Shown here: positions 1-12,733 of the stretch, piece by piece | Numbering within the stretch: the first letter of the stretch is position 1 | Layout of the letters: each line of letters begins with the position of its first letter | Assembly: GCF_024323335.1 (NCBI RefSeq) | Contig: NC_066579.1 | Span: 247,187,575-247,251,574 of the forward strand | Origin: Lathyrus oleraceus | Lineage: Eukaryota > Streptophyta > Magnoliopsida > Fabales > Fabaceae | Direction of reading: 5' to 3' | Length of the DNA stretch: 64,000 nt | Translations under genes and position numbers: made by a program | Notes under the pieces: model-generated | The model's input: only the letters and a program-made list of their open reading frames with translations | Databases searched by the model: none | Told to the model about the DNA's origin: nothing

Positions 1-1311
1 CAATCACGGCAAACTCTGAGGGGAGATAGCATTGTTGAAGGATGATCACCTAAACATGCCAAGGATAGAGAATGATTTGCTAAGGACCTAAACAAATCAA
101 CGTTGTAGGGAATTTTAACTCAACACTATATCAAATGGGAGACAACCTTGCAGGGGACAAAATTAAATGCTGCTCAGAACCAAATACTGCTGGGAACGAG
201 GGATCTTCTATTAGAGAATGAATTCCGCCGGGGAATACAAGAGATAAAACTCTGAATGAGGAACCGAGAAAACGCTGGGGATGTTGTGACAAAGACCGTC
301 ACACTCCTTAATGAGCAAATTCTTCTTGGAAATTGTGAAATAAACCAATTCCAAGACAAAGATAACCGGACCCGATTCACACAAAGGAGAAACTGCCAAA
401 GTTATGCAACACAATCAAATGCAAATGGGGATCTAGAAACCAAATAAAGGTTCTGGAGTACCCAGGGTACATTCATTAAATCACAAATTGAGGAATACAC
501 ATCATGAACACCTCAGTTGGGGAAGATGAATTTGCGAAGGGGACCAATCATCATCTCAACTAGGGATGAGACCCGCCAACTCTACTGGGGATGATGAACT
601 ACTCGGGGAGAAACTCATCAACCATGCTGGGAAGAAACGACGAACTGTTGGGGAGGAAAAAGTTACTGAACCAACTGCTTAGGGAAAACCAACAATGCTT
701 TGCACTTCAAGACTTACCTATTCTTAGATTGTTGTTGACATTCCTTGTAGAAATCGATTATTCATAAAGTGAATGTTTTTATTATTTTAAGAAAAATAAT
801 TATTCATTAATTTATTTCAAAATTATCATCATAAAAATTCAATTTTATTTAGTAGTAGTAAATGAGAGTAGAAATAATTAGATAAAAGCTCAACTTTATT
901 TAATAGAATGGTAGTCCACGAATGGCGGAAGTCCATGGATTTTTACAAAGTTTGAAAATGGAAATTCAAATGGAAAGGGCTACATTGAATACAAGGATCA
1001 CTACTCTCCCAACCAACTTTGAAGTCCGTTGTGCTCTTGTCTTTGGTTGAGAATGACGAATCAGAACTAAATGACAGTTCCAAAGTACTTCAAAGATCGG
1101 GACCGACCAGATGCATTTACTTTCCATAATCCCTAATTTTTGCCTTGATTTCCCCAAGGTGGGGTACTCAATCTATCAGGATAAATATTTTGTATTATGT
1201 CTCTAATTCTTTCTTGGATCTCCCTTTCGGGTTTCCAATCCACTAAGAAGCTCATTTTTGCCTAACCCGCCCATCCGGGTTTTCAACTTAGCAAGTTTTT
1301 GTTTTCTTTTT
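1..1311 (-). other. 3' UTR of element A
   Basis: Noncoding stretch downstream of the pol stop codon. It is rich in scattered CTGGGGA-like motifs (about 1-700) and contains an AT-rich block (about 750-900). Both are also present in the 3' UTR of element B (about 21710-22600). I see no gene. The short open frames here are not shared with the element B copy and are not called. Confidence 0.7.
1150..1291 (-). other. Tandem stem-loops just downstream of pol (element A)
   Basis: Three inverted-repeat modules lie within 150 bp after the pol stop. Read on the minus strand, 1262-1291 has outer stem CTAAG/GTTAG (one mismatch) and inner stem CCC/GGG; 1215-1242 has outer stem TGGA/TCCA and inner CCC-GAAA-GGG; the most distal module (about 1150-1174) has CCCC-ACCTT-GGGG within GATT/AATC. 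The same architecture recurs in element B and in Og1. An RNA structure is inferred from pairing, not demonstrated. Confidence 0.5.
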
Positions 1312-2693
1312 TTAGGTGAAGTATTTCTTGACTGCATCGGTGTTCACAGGACGCGTGAACTCTTCACCATCCATAGTTGTAAGAATCAAAGCACCGCCTG
1401 AAAAGGCTCTCTTAACAACATATGGGCCTTCGTAATTAAGAACCCATTTCCCCCTAGCATCAGGTTTGAAAGATAAAATCTTCTTGAGCACGAGGTCACC
1501 TTCTCTGAACACACGAGGCTTGAGCTTCTTATCAAAAGCTTTCTTCATTCTTTGCTGATACAACTGACCATGACACATGGCAGTCAATCTCTTCTCTTCA
1601 ATTAAATTCAACTGATCATATCTGGTTTGACACCATTCAGCTTATGTCAACTTGGCTTCCATCAAAACACGTAATCATGGGATCTCAACCTCCACGGGGA
1701 GCACAACTTCCATGCCATAAATGAGAGAGAAATGGGTTGCCCTTGTTGAAGTATGAACGGATGTACGGTACCCATGCAAAGCAAATGGGAGCATCTCATG
1801 CCAATCTTTGTATGTCACCACCATCTTTTAGGTAATCTTCTTAATGTTCTTATTCGCAGCTTCAACAACCCCATTCATCTTAGGTCTGTAGGGAGAGGAA
1901 TTATGATGTGCAATCTTGAAGTCTTTGCAAAGAGCTTCCACCATGTTATTTTTCAAGTTAGATTCATTATCAGTAATGATCTTACTTGGCACACCATAAA
2001 GGCATACAATCTAATTCTTGATACACCTTATAACAAATTGCTTGGTAACATTTGCATACGATGCCGCTTCAACCACTTTGGGAAGTAGTCAACAGCCACC
2101 AGAATGAAACGATGTCTGTTCGAAGCTCTGGGTTCAATCATACCAATCATATCAATTCCCCACATGGAGAAGGGCCATGGGGAGGAAATGAAGTTCAACA
2201 GTGTCAAAGGAACATGAATCTTATATACATAAATTTGACACTTATGGCATTTTTTCATAAACTTGCAACAATCAGATTCCATTGTCAGCCAATAGTAACC
2301 TGCTCTCAACATCTTCTTTGTCATAGCATGTCCATTGGAATGAGTACCAAAGGAACCTTCATGGGCTTCACCCATCAATAGGTCTGCTTCGTGTCTATCC
2401 ATGCATCTGAGCAAAACCATATCAAAATTTCTCTTGTAAAGCACATCACCATTCAGGTAGAAGTTTCGAGCTAATATTTTCAAAGTCTTCCTATCCTTCA
2501 AAGATACCCCAGGTGGGTAAGTCTGACTTTGGAGAAAACATTTGATATCAAAATGCCATGGCTTTTCATCTTTGACGTCTACAACAACAAACATATGAGC
2601 TGGCCTATCAAGATGCAGCACAGTCAAATTGGGAACCTCATTCCAAAATTTTACCACAATCATAGAAGCTAATCTTGCAAGAGCATCTGCCAT
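1312..2693 (-). pseudogene. Integrase region of element A pol (broken)
   Basis: Two open pieces (2028-2693 and 1312-1611) joined by a frame-disrupted stretch. The first holds the end of the second RNase H, a linker, the HHCC zinc-binding region (ending CHKCQ) and the start of the catalytic core with the first Asp in the GIDMIG context. A frameshift follows soon after DYFPKW. The second Asp context reads TDNE rather than TDNG. The C-terminal piece carries the NYEGPYVV motif (GPY/F module) and ends VKKYFT. Closest relative in the window is the intact integrase of Og1. It was once the enzyme that inserts element cDNA into host DNA; it is not functional here. Confidence 0.85.
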
Positions 2694-2876
2694 CCGGTTT
2701 TCATCTCGAGGGATATGATAAAACTCAACCTATGTAAAGAAATTTGAAATACTCCTCGCATAATCTCTATATGGTATCAAACCGGGTTGATTCGTCTCCC
2801 ATTCACCTTTGATTTGGTTCATGACTAAAGCTGAATCTACATAGACATCAAGATATTTAATTCTAAGATCAATGTC

Positions 2877-4826
2877 CTATTCAAGCCCCACAATGCAAGC
2901 TTCATACTTAGCCATATTGTTTGTACATTTGAAAGTCAATCTAGTTGTAAACAGAAAATGAGTGCCTTGATGAGTAATAATCACTGCCCCATTGCCATTA
3001 CCATATGAATTAAGAGCTCCATCAAATACCATGCCCCAGCGGGAATCGGTCTCTGGCCCTTCTTCAAGCAATGGTTCATCATAATCTTTCATCTTCAAGT
3101 AGAAAATCTCTTCGTCATGAAAATCATAATGTACTGACTAATAATCTTCAACAGGCTGATGAGCCAAATGGTTAGCGAAGACACTACCCTTGATAGCTTT
3201 TTGAGACCGATATTCAATATCATACTCAGATAACAACATCTGCCAACGGAAAATCCTCCCATTTAAAGCAGGTATTACTCAAAAATGTACTTGATTGGAT
3301 CCATTTTGGATATCAACCAAGTAGTATTATTTAACATATACTGGCGCAGACGCTTAGTAGCCCAAGCCAATGCGCAACATTTCTTCTCAAGCATAGAATA
3401 CTGAGTCTCACAGTCGGTGAACTTCTTATTGAGGTAGTAATTGCATATTCTTTCTTTCCAGACTCATCTTGCGGGCCAAGAACACATCCCAAACTCTCTT
3501 CAAGCACAATCAAATACATAATCAACGGTCTTCCTTCAACAGGTGGAGACAAAATTGGAGGCTCAAGCAGATATTCCTTGATACTATCAAAAGCTTTCTG
3601 GCAATCCTCGATCGAATCACAAGGTTGATCTTTCTGAAGAAGCTTGAATATTGATACATATGTGGCAGTCATATGCGATATAAATCTTGAGATATATTTC
3701 AAGCGGTCGAGAAAACATTTGACTTGCTTCTCAATTTTGGGCGCAGGCATCTCTTGTATTACTTTGAACTTGGCAGGATCAACTTCAATACCCTTCTCAC
3801 CGACAATGAAGCCCAACAACTTACCAGAATGGACACCAAACATACATTTATTGGGATTCAAGCGGAGTTTATACTTTCTCAAATGTTGGAACAACTTCAG
3901 TAAATGCTCAACATGTTCTTCTTCATCACTTGATTTAGCTATCATATCATAAACATAGACCTCAATCTCTTTATGCACTATATCATGAAAAAGAGTGGTC
4001 ATAGCTCTCAGGTACGTTGCACCAGCATTCTTTAAACCGAAAGGCATCACTCTATAACAAAATATTCCCGAGGGTGTAACGAATATGGTCTTCTCCATAT
4101 CTTCAGGTGCCATCTTGATTTGATTATAACCGAAAAATCCGTCCATAAACGAAAAGTCTTTGAATTTAGCTGTATTGTCTACCAACATATCAATGTGTGG
4201 CAGAGGAAACTCATCTTTCGGACTATCTTGGTTCAAGTCTTTATAATCCACACACATGCGGACTTTTCCATCTTTCTTAGGAACTGATACAATATTAGCC
4301 ACCCACTGCGGATACACAGAGGTAACAAGAAAACCAACATCAATATGCTTTTGCACTTCCTCTTTGATTTTCACTGCCATATCAAGATGGTTTCTTCTCA
4401 ACTTTTGCTTGAACCACGAGCATTCTAGTTTAAACGGCAGTCTATGCTCCACAATCTCAGAATCCAAACCAGGCATGTCTTGATAGGACCAAGCAAACAC
4501 ATCTAAATAATCTCGAAGAAGATCAATCAACCCCTTCTTAGCTTATGGACACAGTTGAGACCCAATCTTGACTTCCTTCAGATCATCCTCGTAACAGAAG
4601 TTGACTAATTCAATCTGCTCTTCCAACGACTGAATGGCTTTTTCCTCGTGCTCAAGTAAACTGGATAACTCATTAGATACTTATTCATCATCAATCTCTT
4701 CCTCTGCTTCAAACACGGGGAAATTAAAGTTTGGACAAGGAGTAGGATCATTGTATTCAATGGGTTTGAGAGGCAACCTGCATAATGATTTGATATTTTG
4801 ATTTTAGAGAGGTGGAGTGCGAACAA
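2877..4826 (-). pseudogene. Reverse transcriptase / RNase H region of element A pol (broken)
   Basis: Pieces 4605-4826 (N-terminal extension), 3331-4530 (RT and start of the first RNase H) and 2877-3098 (second RNase H with the MVFDGA motif). The RT shows FMDGFFGYNQIKMAP and MPFGLKNAGATY. The catalytic YVDD box reads YVYD because codon 3949-3951 changed Asp to Tyr. A frameshift follows KKEYAI near 3440, after which the RNase H continues in another frame. The substrate was the element's own RNA, copied into cDNA in virus-like particles. Dead by several independent lesions. Confidence 0.88.
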
Positions 4827-5035
4827 ATATTATGCAGATGGAAGATTATTATTTATTTATGTTTTTTGTGATTACCATTTTCAGAAAAAGAAAAAGCTAA
4901 AAATAAAACATCATAGATGTGGATGAATAAAATTGTATTTCATTGATGATAATATGAAAAATGCCCAATAATGTTCATTTCTCCCTTAGGCATAGGAGAA
5001 GGATTTTTCTAAAAATAATGAAAACAAATTACTTA
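4827..5035 (-). other. Pro-pol spacer of element A
   Basis: AT-rich noncoding stretch between the end of the protease frame (about 5036) and the start of the pol extension. It is homologous in position to the candidate intron of Og1 and similar in sequence to 51612-51840 in element B. No gene seen. Confidence 0.5.
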
Positions 5036-6659
5036 GAATGCGGAATAACAGTAGGAACGTCAACATCAACCCAATTGTTGCAAGTCTGGCCATGTGTCAC
5101 AAAGTTTTCCCAAGCTTCGCCTTCATCATGGTCTTCTATAATGATAGCTGAGTGTTAATCATTCTCATGAATGAACCCTCCACTATGGAATACTGGTGGC
5201 ATAACCTTGATATTGGCGTCGAATGGGCCTTGCTGAAATCCCAGCCCTGCTCTATTCTTATTCTCAATAACTTCCACAACATGACCCCATCTGTTGGGGC
5301 TACCAATCTGAACAATCTCTTTGACATCCTTTAGAGAAAACATAGGTGCCCTAGCCTTATTTAACTCATCAGCAATGGATAAATCTTGGAACGACGTTCT
5401 AACCTCCTCCTCAACATCAACATAAGTGAAAGATCAGAAATGGCTCACCAATAATGCCTTCTCTCCACCAACAATGACAAGCTTGTCGTTCTTCACGAAT
5501 TTCAGCTTCTGGTGTAGAGTAGACGTCATAGATCCAGCTTCATGAATCCATGGCCTTCCCAATAAGCAGTTATAGGTCGGGTGGATATCCATACCTCGAA
5601 AGTAATTTGGAAATCACTCGGACCTATCTTCACTGGAAGGTCCACTTCTCCAATGACAATTTTACGAGAATTGTCGAACGCTTTAACAACCACGCCGATG
5701 TACGTCATTGGGGCGCCTTGGTAGGAGTGTCTTGAAAAAGAAGACTTTGGAAACACGTTTAGTGATGACCCTATATCAACCAACACATTGGACAAAGCGT
5801 CCTCCTCGCAATTCATTGAAATATGGAGCGCCAAATTGTGATTCCTGCCTTCCTCAGGAAGCTCTTCATCACAAAAACTTAAGTTGTTACAAGAAGTGAT
5901 GTTGGCAATAATATGGTCAAACTGATCCACAGTAACATCATGCTCAACATAGGCTTGTTCCAACACTCTCTACAATGCTTCTATGTGCAGTTCATAATTC
6001 ATTAGCAATGATAACATATAAATTTTTTATGGCGTTTGGAGCAGCTGCTCCACAACGTTGAATTCGCTTCTCTTGATTAACCTTAACACATCATCATCAT
6101 CGTTAGTCTTCAATTTGCTGGATTCACCATACTGACACATTGGAGCACAACACATAATCACTATAGGTATTTATGCCTTCTTACCTACTGACACATCTTC
6201 CACACTTATAGGAAAAACCAGACTTAACCCACAGCCACTAAGGGTCACCTTCGCAATATCTACAATATTTACCACTGAGTCTGCAACTGATAGAGGAACC
6301 TCTTGACCTTTCTTTATCATAATGGCATTCTACTGATATGGTACAACTTTATCGGATGCATAAGGGACAGGGACCGCTAACCGTATAACCAACGACGATA
6401 CCGATCTATTAACATTATTGTTGTTGCTGCTATCAAACTGAATGAATACCCGCTCAGGGGTCTTGAACACCGTCACAATGACATTCACATCATCTCCCAT
6501 ATCCCTCGATTGTTGAATATGGATTACATTCTCATCCATCAACTTCTGGATATCTCTCCTGACAACCATACACCCTTGGGGGTTCACACTGCAAATGACA
6601 CAACCATCATGGCCATGTTCACAGTCACTGATTAAACATAGAGTTATATGCCTTTCCAC
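5036..6659 (-). pseudogene. Protease region of element A gag-pro (broken)
   Basis: Frames at 5526-5966 and 6330-6659 plus shorter pieces encode the aspartic protease part of gag-pro. The catalytic triplet normally reads DTG; here it is DIGSSLN (Thr to Ile at 5772-5774). The conserved downstream block of the Og1 protease (LLGRPWIH) is disrupted. Several stops and frame changes separate the pieces. The protease would have cut the gag-pol polyprotein. Clearly a fossil. Confidence 0.8.
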
Positions 6660-8384
6660 TAGAGACCTTCAGATACACGTTACATCAAAAACTCTGAAAT
6701 TCCCTGGACAACCGTCCACCATGTTGATAGAAGCGTTACCATGAACAAGCAACAAATTGGCTTTCACTTTAGGTGCTATGTCCTCTAAGAACACCATACC
6801 AATATTTACAAGTTTTTGAACTTCTTATTTCAATGCATAACAACTCTCTATATCATGACCAGGGGCTCCCTAGTGAAAAGCACAATGAAGATCAGGTTTG
6901 AACCACCATGGTAGTGGCTCAAGGATTTGCGGCAGGTTTCTTGGTTGGATTAGATTCTTGAGTACCAAGGATGGGTACAACTCTGCATAAGTCATAGAAA
7001 TAGGGTCAAAGGAGACCTTCTTCCTCTCAAATTTTTATTGGTGATGATTGTTGTTGTTGTAGTTGGTTCTTTGTTGCGGTTTTTGTTGATGTTGTTGTTG
7101 CTGAATTGGAACTGATTGATTATTGGAATTGTTGGAAAAAACTGGAATTACTGAAGAAACTTGGTGTTGATGTTGACGGGGTCGAGAACTTTTCCTAACA
7201 TGAGGCCTCCTCTGCCTCCCCATTGATATTGAATTAGTTTCTCCCTCTTTCCTCTTAGAGAAACTCCCACCATACTTCTTGCTAGCTGATGCCTCTTCTT
7301 TATACAGACGTCCTTCACGAACTCCTTCTTCTAGCCTCATCCCTATGTTTACCATTTCGTTAAAATCATTGGGGTCACTGGCAATCATACGTTTGTAGTA
7401 AAACAAACTCAGCATCTTCAAGAAAATCTTAGCCATCTCCTTCTCCTCAAGAGGTGGACTTATCTGAGCAGCCAAGTCTCTCAATCTCTCGGCATATTCT
7501 TTAAATGTCTCTTTATCCTTCTGAGACATAGACCTCAACTGGTCTCTATCAGGCGCCATATCAAAGTTGTACTTATACTGCTTAACAAATTCCTCTCCTA
7601 AGTCAATTAAAGTACGAATGCTAGCACTGTCCAGGCCCATATACCATCTCAAGGCATCTCCAGTTACACTGTCTTGGAAATAGTGAATCAACAATTGATC
7701 ATTATCCGTTTGAGTAGACATTTTCCTGGAATATATAACAAGATGGCTAAACGGGCAAGTATTCCCTTTGTACTTTTCAAAGTCTGGGACCTTGAATTTC
7801 ACCGGGATCTTGACATTAGGGACTAAGCAGAGTGCAGCAACATTCTTCCCAAACAAATATTTCCCTCTCAGAGTCTTCAACTCTTTGCACAACTCAAGGA
7901 ATTGATCTTTCATTTCATCCATCTTCTCATAGACATTCGGACCTTCAGACAACTCAAAGTGGTAAATAGTGTCCTCAACACGAGGGAGAGTTTGAACAAG
8001 GTGAGGTGGCACTGACATGACCGGGCTAGATGCCGGCAGAGAAATAAATATGGGTGCATATCCTTCTGGAATAAAAATTGGTGGCATTCCCTAAGGGAAT
8101 CCAGCATGCATAGCAGGAATGGGTTGACTGACAGCAACAACAGGAACATTTGAATAAGCAATCTCAGAAATGATGATCCTTTGAGGATGAGGAGTTGCAG
8201 GAGATAGTGACGAATGATTCTGGGAAGAAATCACGGATTCCATTAGTGTCGTAAGTCTGGTGATCTTATCCTTCAGCTCTCTGTTCTCTTGCTCTAGATG
8301 CTCCATTCTCTTCGGTTGATTAGCACGAGTATTATAACGGTGAGTCAGCTTGGCTAATGTACAGAAGAAGAATAGATAAGACAT
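6660..8384 (-). pseudogene. gag region of element A (broken)
   Basis: An N-terminal coiled-coil piece (8091-8384, with MEHLEQENRELKDKITRL) is followed in the same frame, after one stop, by a 350-codon piece (7035-8087). Element B has Trp (FPWGM) where A has the stop, so this is a simple nonsense change. The 350-codon piece carries the Ty3/gypsy gag core (VKFKVPDFEKYKG ... FKEYAERLRDLAAQ) and a Q/N-rich tail. From 7034 to 6660 the zinc-knuckle-like region (a CxFHxGAPGH motif) is interrupted by another stop. Gag would form the particle shell. Confidence 0.85.
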
Positions 8385-8612
8385 CTGGCAGAAGAAACTT
8401 GTTATGCAAATGATACATGTAATGCAATGTTTCGATTGTTTTTAATTTCAAGGAATGTATGAAGTCCTATTTGCAAATATATATTCAAATAATAAAAATA
8501 ATAACAATTTGATTGACCACAAAATCACTTTTTATTCATAAAATTGGAAGGATTACATTGAGAACTTTTCAGAAACCAAAATACAAATACAAGAGAAACG
8601 CAAAACATCATC

Positions 8613-8930
8613 CTAAGGATCCCTAACAGCTGTATCAGATGATCTGGCTACGGTTGCATACTTCCTTCGGATGCATTGAATATCGGACTCAAAGGATTTC
8701 TTCATTTGAGCTTTCTTGAAGACAAGTTGATCAACAATCTTCTTCCAAGCACCAAAAGGATGAGGCATGCTAGAGGCAACTAAACCTTCTGGCTCTCTCT
8801 GTGTCTTCACTGCTTGATCTTCAAGAATCTCAATAAGTGCATCCTTGTCTTTATACTCAAGCTTCCTTAGCTCTTCTAAATTAGGACATCTGAAACTGTA
8901 CTTCTTAGTGTTCCTTCGTCCACAACCCAT
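8613..8930 (-). pseudogene. ORF1 remnant of element A, central domain deleted
   Basis: A 105-codon frame beginning MGCGRRNTKKYSFR matches the start of the ORF1 copy at 13566-14433. It then jumps to a charged C-terminal section (GAWKKIVDQLVFKKAQMKKSF) shared with the remnant at 56352-56543. The central plant-mobile-domain-like part seen in Og1 ORF1 is absent. It is read as a large internal deletion. Function of ORF1 in Ogre elements is unknown. Confidence 0.65.
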
Positions 8931-9771
8931 GGTCTGAAAATATTTGTAAATAAGACCTTAGTTTCCTTCAAATTTATTTCTGTGATAAATTTTTTTGATG
9001 GCATGTATGCATGAATGCAAGAATCACAAACAAGGGATCACACACAAGGCAAACACAAACAAACGTCAAGGAATGGATCAAGTCATCGTCAAGATCAATA
9101 ATCCATTTTGGTGGATTATGGTTTTCACCTTATCAACATCCAAGTTCCATTGATATTGACAAGACTTGATTGGATCAACCAAGAATTAAAGGGTTTATTG
9201 TGAGTCACGAGCATGGAGTCAAGTTGAGAACCATCCCAAAGGAGTGTACTAAGGATAAAAACCTGCAGATCCTGTTCTAAAGAGTTCCCAGAGTCTTAAT
9301 CCCATCTATCGGATATTATAGGTTAGGGTGACTGAATCATCAACCTATAATATTCTCAAGAGAAACTCGTCTGAGTGTAGTATCGCCTAACAACTGTTAT
9401 CAAGTCTACACCTGAACAGTCTCCGCACTACGTCCTAAATAGGCCAGGTTGGGTTATATGTTCTACGGTCCTCAACTTCTCGGGCCCCAAATTAAAGAGA
9501 GAGTAATGTTTATCCATAAATAACTTGTGTGGCATCAGTAACTCTAAAGATGTCTCCACTGAGTAGATGGATCTCAAGCCAACTTGTTAAGGACTACTCC
9601 ACACAAGTTGAACATGACTATACCATCCTCCTATCTTAATTGAACTCAAGTTTGGTTAGAACTTATCTCACCACACAGGGATCACCAAGCACAACAGACA
9701 GATTATATCAGACAAACAAAATATACAAATATAGACATATAAAAAAGTAGGCTAAACCCACCGAGGACTAC
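8931..9771 (-). other. 5' leader of element A
   Basis: Untranslated stretch between primer binding site and ORF1. It aligns with 14434-15294 and 56544-57399. Contains no convincing frame; short ORFs differ between the copies. Confidence 0.65.
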
Positions 9772-9789
9772 TCCCCAACCGAGTCGCCA
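9772..9789 (-). other. Primer binding site of element A (degenerate)
   Basis: Minus-strand 18-mer that starts TGGCGACTC and ends GGGGA, two mismatches from the Og1 site. It lies 9 bp inside the LTR end at 9799. It corresponds to the 3' end of a tRNA-Arg, the primer reported for Ogre elements. Confidence 0.75.
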
Positions 9790-9991
9790 CTTTATTCCTG
9801 TAGCGGTAAATTTATTACTATCAAGCTATGGATGAGCTTAATGTCAATTAAACCAGAGTCGCTACCGCGCTATTATTGTTTCCAAAGGAAAAGGGAAAAG
9901 TACTAAAAAAACCCATAGATAAGAAGTTTTCAAATCAAAACTAATAAAATGCCATAGATTACAGGTAAGGGGGTTGGTTACACCGAGGAAA

Positions 9992-10025
9992 GGTGTTAGC
10001 ACCCAAAGTCCTAGGTACTCCTAGA
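9992..10025 (-). promoter_or_regulatory. Twin hairpins near LTR end (element A)
   Basis: GGTG-TTAG-CACC (9992-10003), followed by CCTAGG-TACT-CCTAGA (10010-10025), the second with one end mismatch. Counterparts occur at 15515-15550 and, with a different second stem, at 26109-26145 and 45233-45269. Role unknown; they would lie in the leader part of the LTR transcript. Confidence 0.5.
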
Positions 10026-12733
10026 GAGCCCTTTTTATGTGTGCATGTGTCTTTGGTATAAATGATGTTTGATAAAATATAGTGTGGGAATGAGAAAAGA
10101 ATTTATTGATTATATTTTTATGTTTGACAAGATCTTTGGTCTTGTGTCTACGTACCAACATAAAAATGAGGGATCAATACCTCGTAATTCGTGGTAAAAA
10201 ATTTCAAATGAATTGGTGAGTTGGTTTTAATGAAAATTTAAGAAGAAGGAACAAGAGGCCAAAATTTGAATGGGGTTGTTAGTCCTTGTTTATCTTTTTG
10301 AAAATTAAGTTAATATGGTTAAGTTTATTTACAAATTTTTATTAAGAAAAGAGTTTAAAAATTCATTGGCATAAGGCCAAAGTTTCTAATCATTAAAACA
10401 CGTCTCAGTTGAAATTACAAACAAAGAAAGTTTTTGAAAAGGGGGAGAGACTTTTGAAATTAAAGAAGTGGGAGGAGATGAAAACACTACCCTAAGCAAA
10501 AATTTAAAAGTTAAGAGTTGAAAAAATCTGACCAATGGGATGCAATCCAATAGACAAAAATGTCATATAGAAACCCACTTTCCTTTGGACATTAATCAAG
10601 CAGTAATCATTAAGCAATGAGTAATATCCATACATCCTGAAGATCAAGGCATCAAATAAATATAGCCACATACAAGCAAGCATTCCAATAACTAGCATTC
10701 TTCATTGTCTTCCAATGTATCAGATGAAATATTCCTTGATCAACTCAGAATAAAACATCATACATAGACCATAATAACAATTAAGCACAAAGATAAAGTG
10801 GGAGATAACTCAAAGAGATCCCCAAGTCTTGTATTAGATGAAAGTCACTATCAAAGATAACTTAGTCTCCAAATGTTGGCATTGGCCAAGTCCTTTAGCA
10901 CAGAGAATGTTGCCTAATTCTAAGTCCAAAGCTCAGATCAAGTTCCAACAGTCACCAAATATTTTTTAGGGTTTTTGTTGTTATTAGGTGTTTTAAGGTC
11001 CTAAGACCACAAATAAGATCAAAACACACAAACTATATATACAATCACAAGATATGGCTCAAGTGAGCAAAGTGAAAAGGACTGAGACATAAACAAGTTG
11101 CATGAAATGTAAATAACAATGAATGATAAATGACAAAAATTTAAATTGCATAAAGTAAATGACTTGAAAGTAAAATCAAAAATGAATAAGAGTTAGTCAA
11201 TGGTTAGTTAAATGTTAGTGTTGAGTTTTAATTGATTCAATCATTCTTTGGAGAACACTCAACCATTCATTCACAAGTATGGATCCTTAAACTAAGACAT
11301 CTTCCATGAGAAGGGCTCCAACTTGGATAATCCAACAAGTATGCCACTGGCTCCCATGAAAGGAAAAAATGTCAAGTCTCCCCAAAATTCCGTGAAGAAT
11401 GGGAGACTTACAATCTCACTTACTAGGATGTTATGCCTTGAAGGTCAAATTTATCTCTATGTTAAGCAATCGTAATTGGACTTATGCAGAAGTCACAACT
11501 ATCTGAGGTCAGACAATAAAAATATAGGTGTTGATGTATGTTAGAGGTTTGGTACAAAGAACCAAACTCCTAAAGCATACCACACACTAAAAGAAAATGG
11601 AAGGGACCTATCTCAGTCATACTTGTATTGAATCATCTGACACAAGGTCATTGATGAATCAATTAGCCTTTAGACATTAGAAATTTCATTGGTCAAATAA
11701 GGAAATGGGTAAGAATAGGGATGAAGATGAAGGGGGATGGGGAGATAGAAACACAAATTGATCATGAGAGGAATTTCATCTGATCAAAACCAATCATTCA
11801 TCTTGGGAGATGAAATGTACATTCATCAATCCCATAAATCCAATGGTTTTGATCCAACAAAAGTCAAATCCTTCATGACCAACGCCCAAACAGAAAGTCA
11901 AACATCATAAGACAATAAAAATGGCTCAATAATATTTTTAAATAATTAATCAATTAAAAATCACATTTAAAATGAATTAAAATATATTTTAATTTGGACA
12001 AAACCTAAAATCCCTTCAAAACACCAAATAAATGGCAAAGGGATTTATCCTAGGTCAAACAAGGTCAAAGGACCTTAGACAAAAAAATCACAATTTTTAG
12101 AAAGTCATAAGTATTTTTAAACAATTATAAATATGCAGAAAAACATTTAATTCATGAAAAATACCAAAATTAATCCAAAAAATAATTTTAATTCAGAATA
12201 TGGAAGAGAAAAATGTTTAAATATTTTTGGTGAAAGTCCCATATTTTTTGGATTAAAAATGGATTTATTATGAATTAAACAAAATAAGAGTAATTAACAG
12301 AAAATCAGAAATTATGAAAAGTCAGGGGCCATCAGATCTTCCTCATTAATTGAGGTGGGATATCTGATGGGCACGCGCATGGGGAATACGATGGACTTGA
12401 GTCAATGCGCTACAAATAGGGTCAAACAAATCAAAGGTCCATATTGAAACATTTAAATATGATCAAAGGGATGGGAGGGTGCCAACACACCACCGGAGCT
12501 AGGGCTCCGGTCATCTTCTCTAGTGGACCTCACCGGACTTGTCCGCCATCAACCTTCACTAAAAAAAAAAGTGCATACACTAATTTGAAGAGCAAAACAC
12601 CGGGAATCCAAATCTGCCCTAAAAATTCTCCAATTCTCACTATATTGAAAGATACATGGAATTGAAAATTGAGGAGTATGAACTGAGTTGCTTCGATTTG
12701 ACCTCAAAGCAACTCAATCTTGTTGCCTACATT

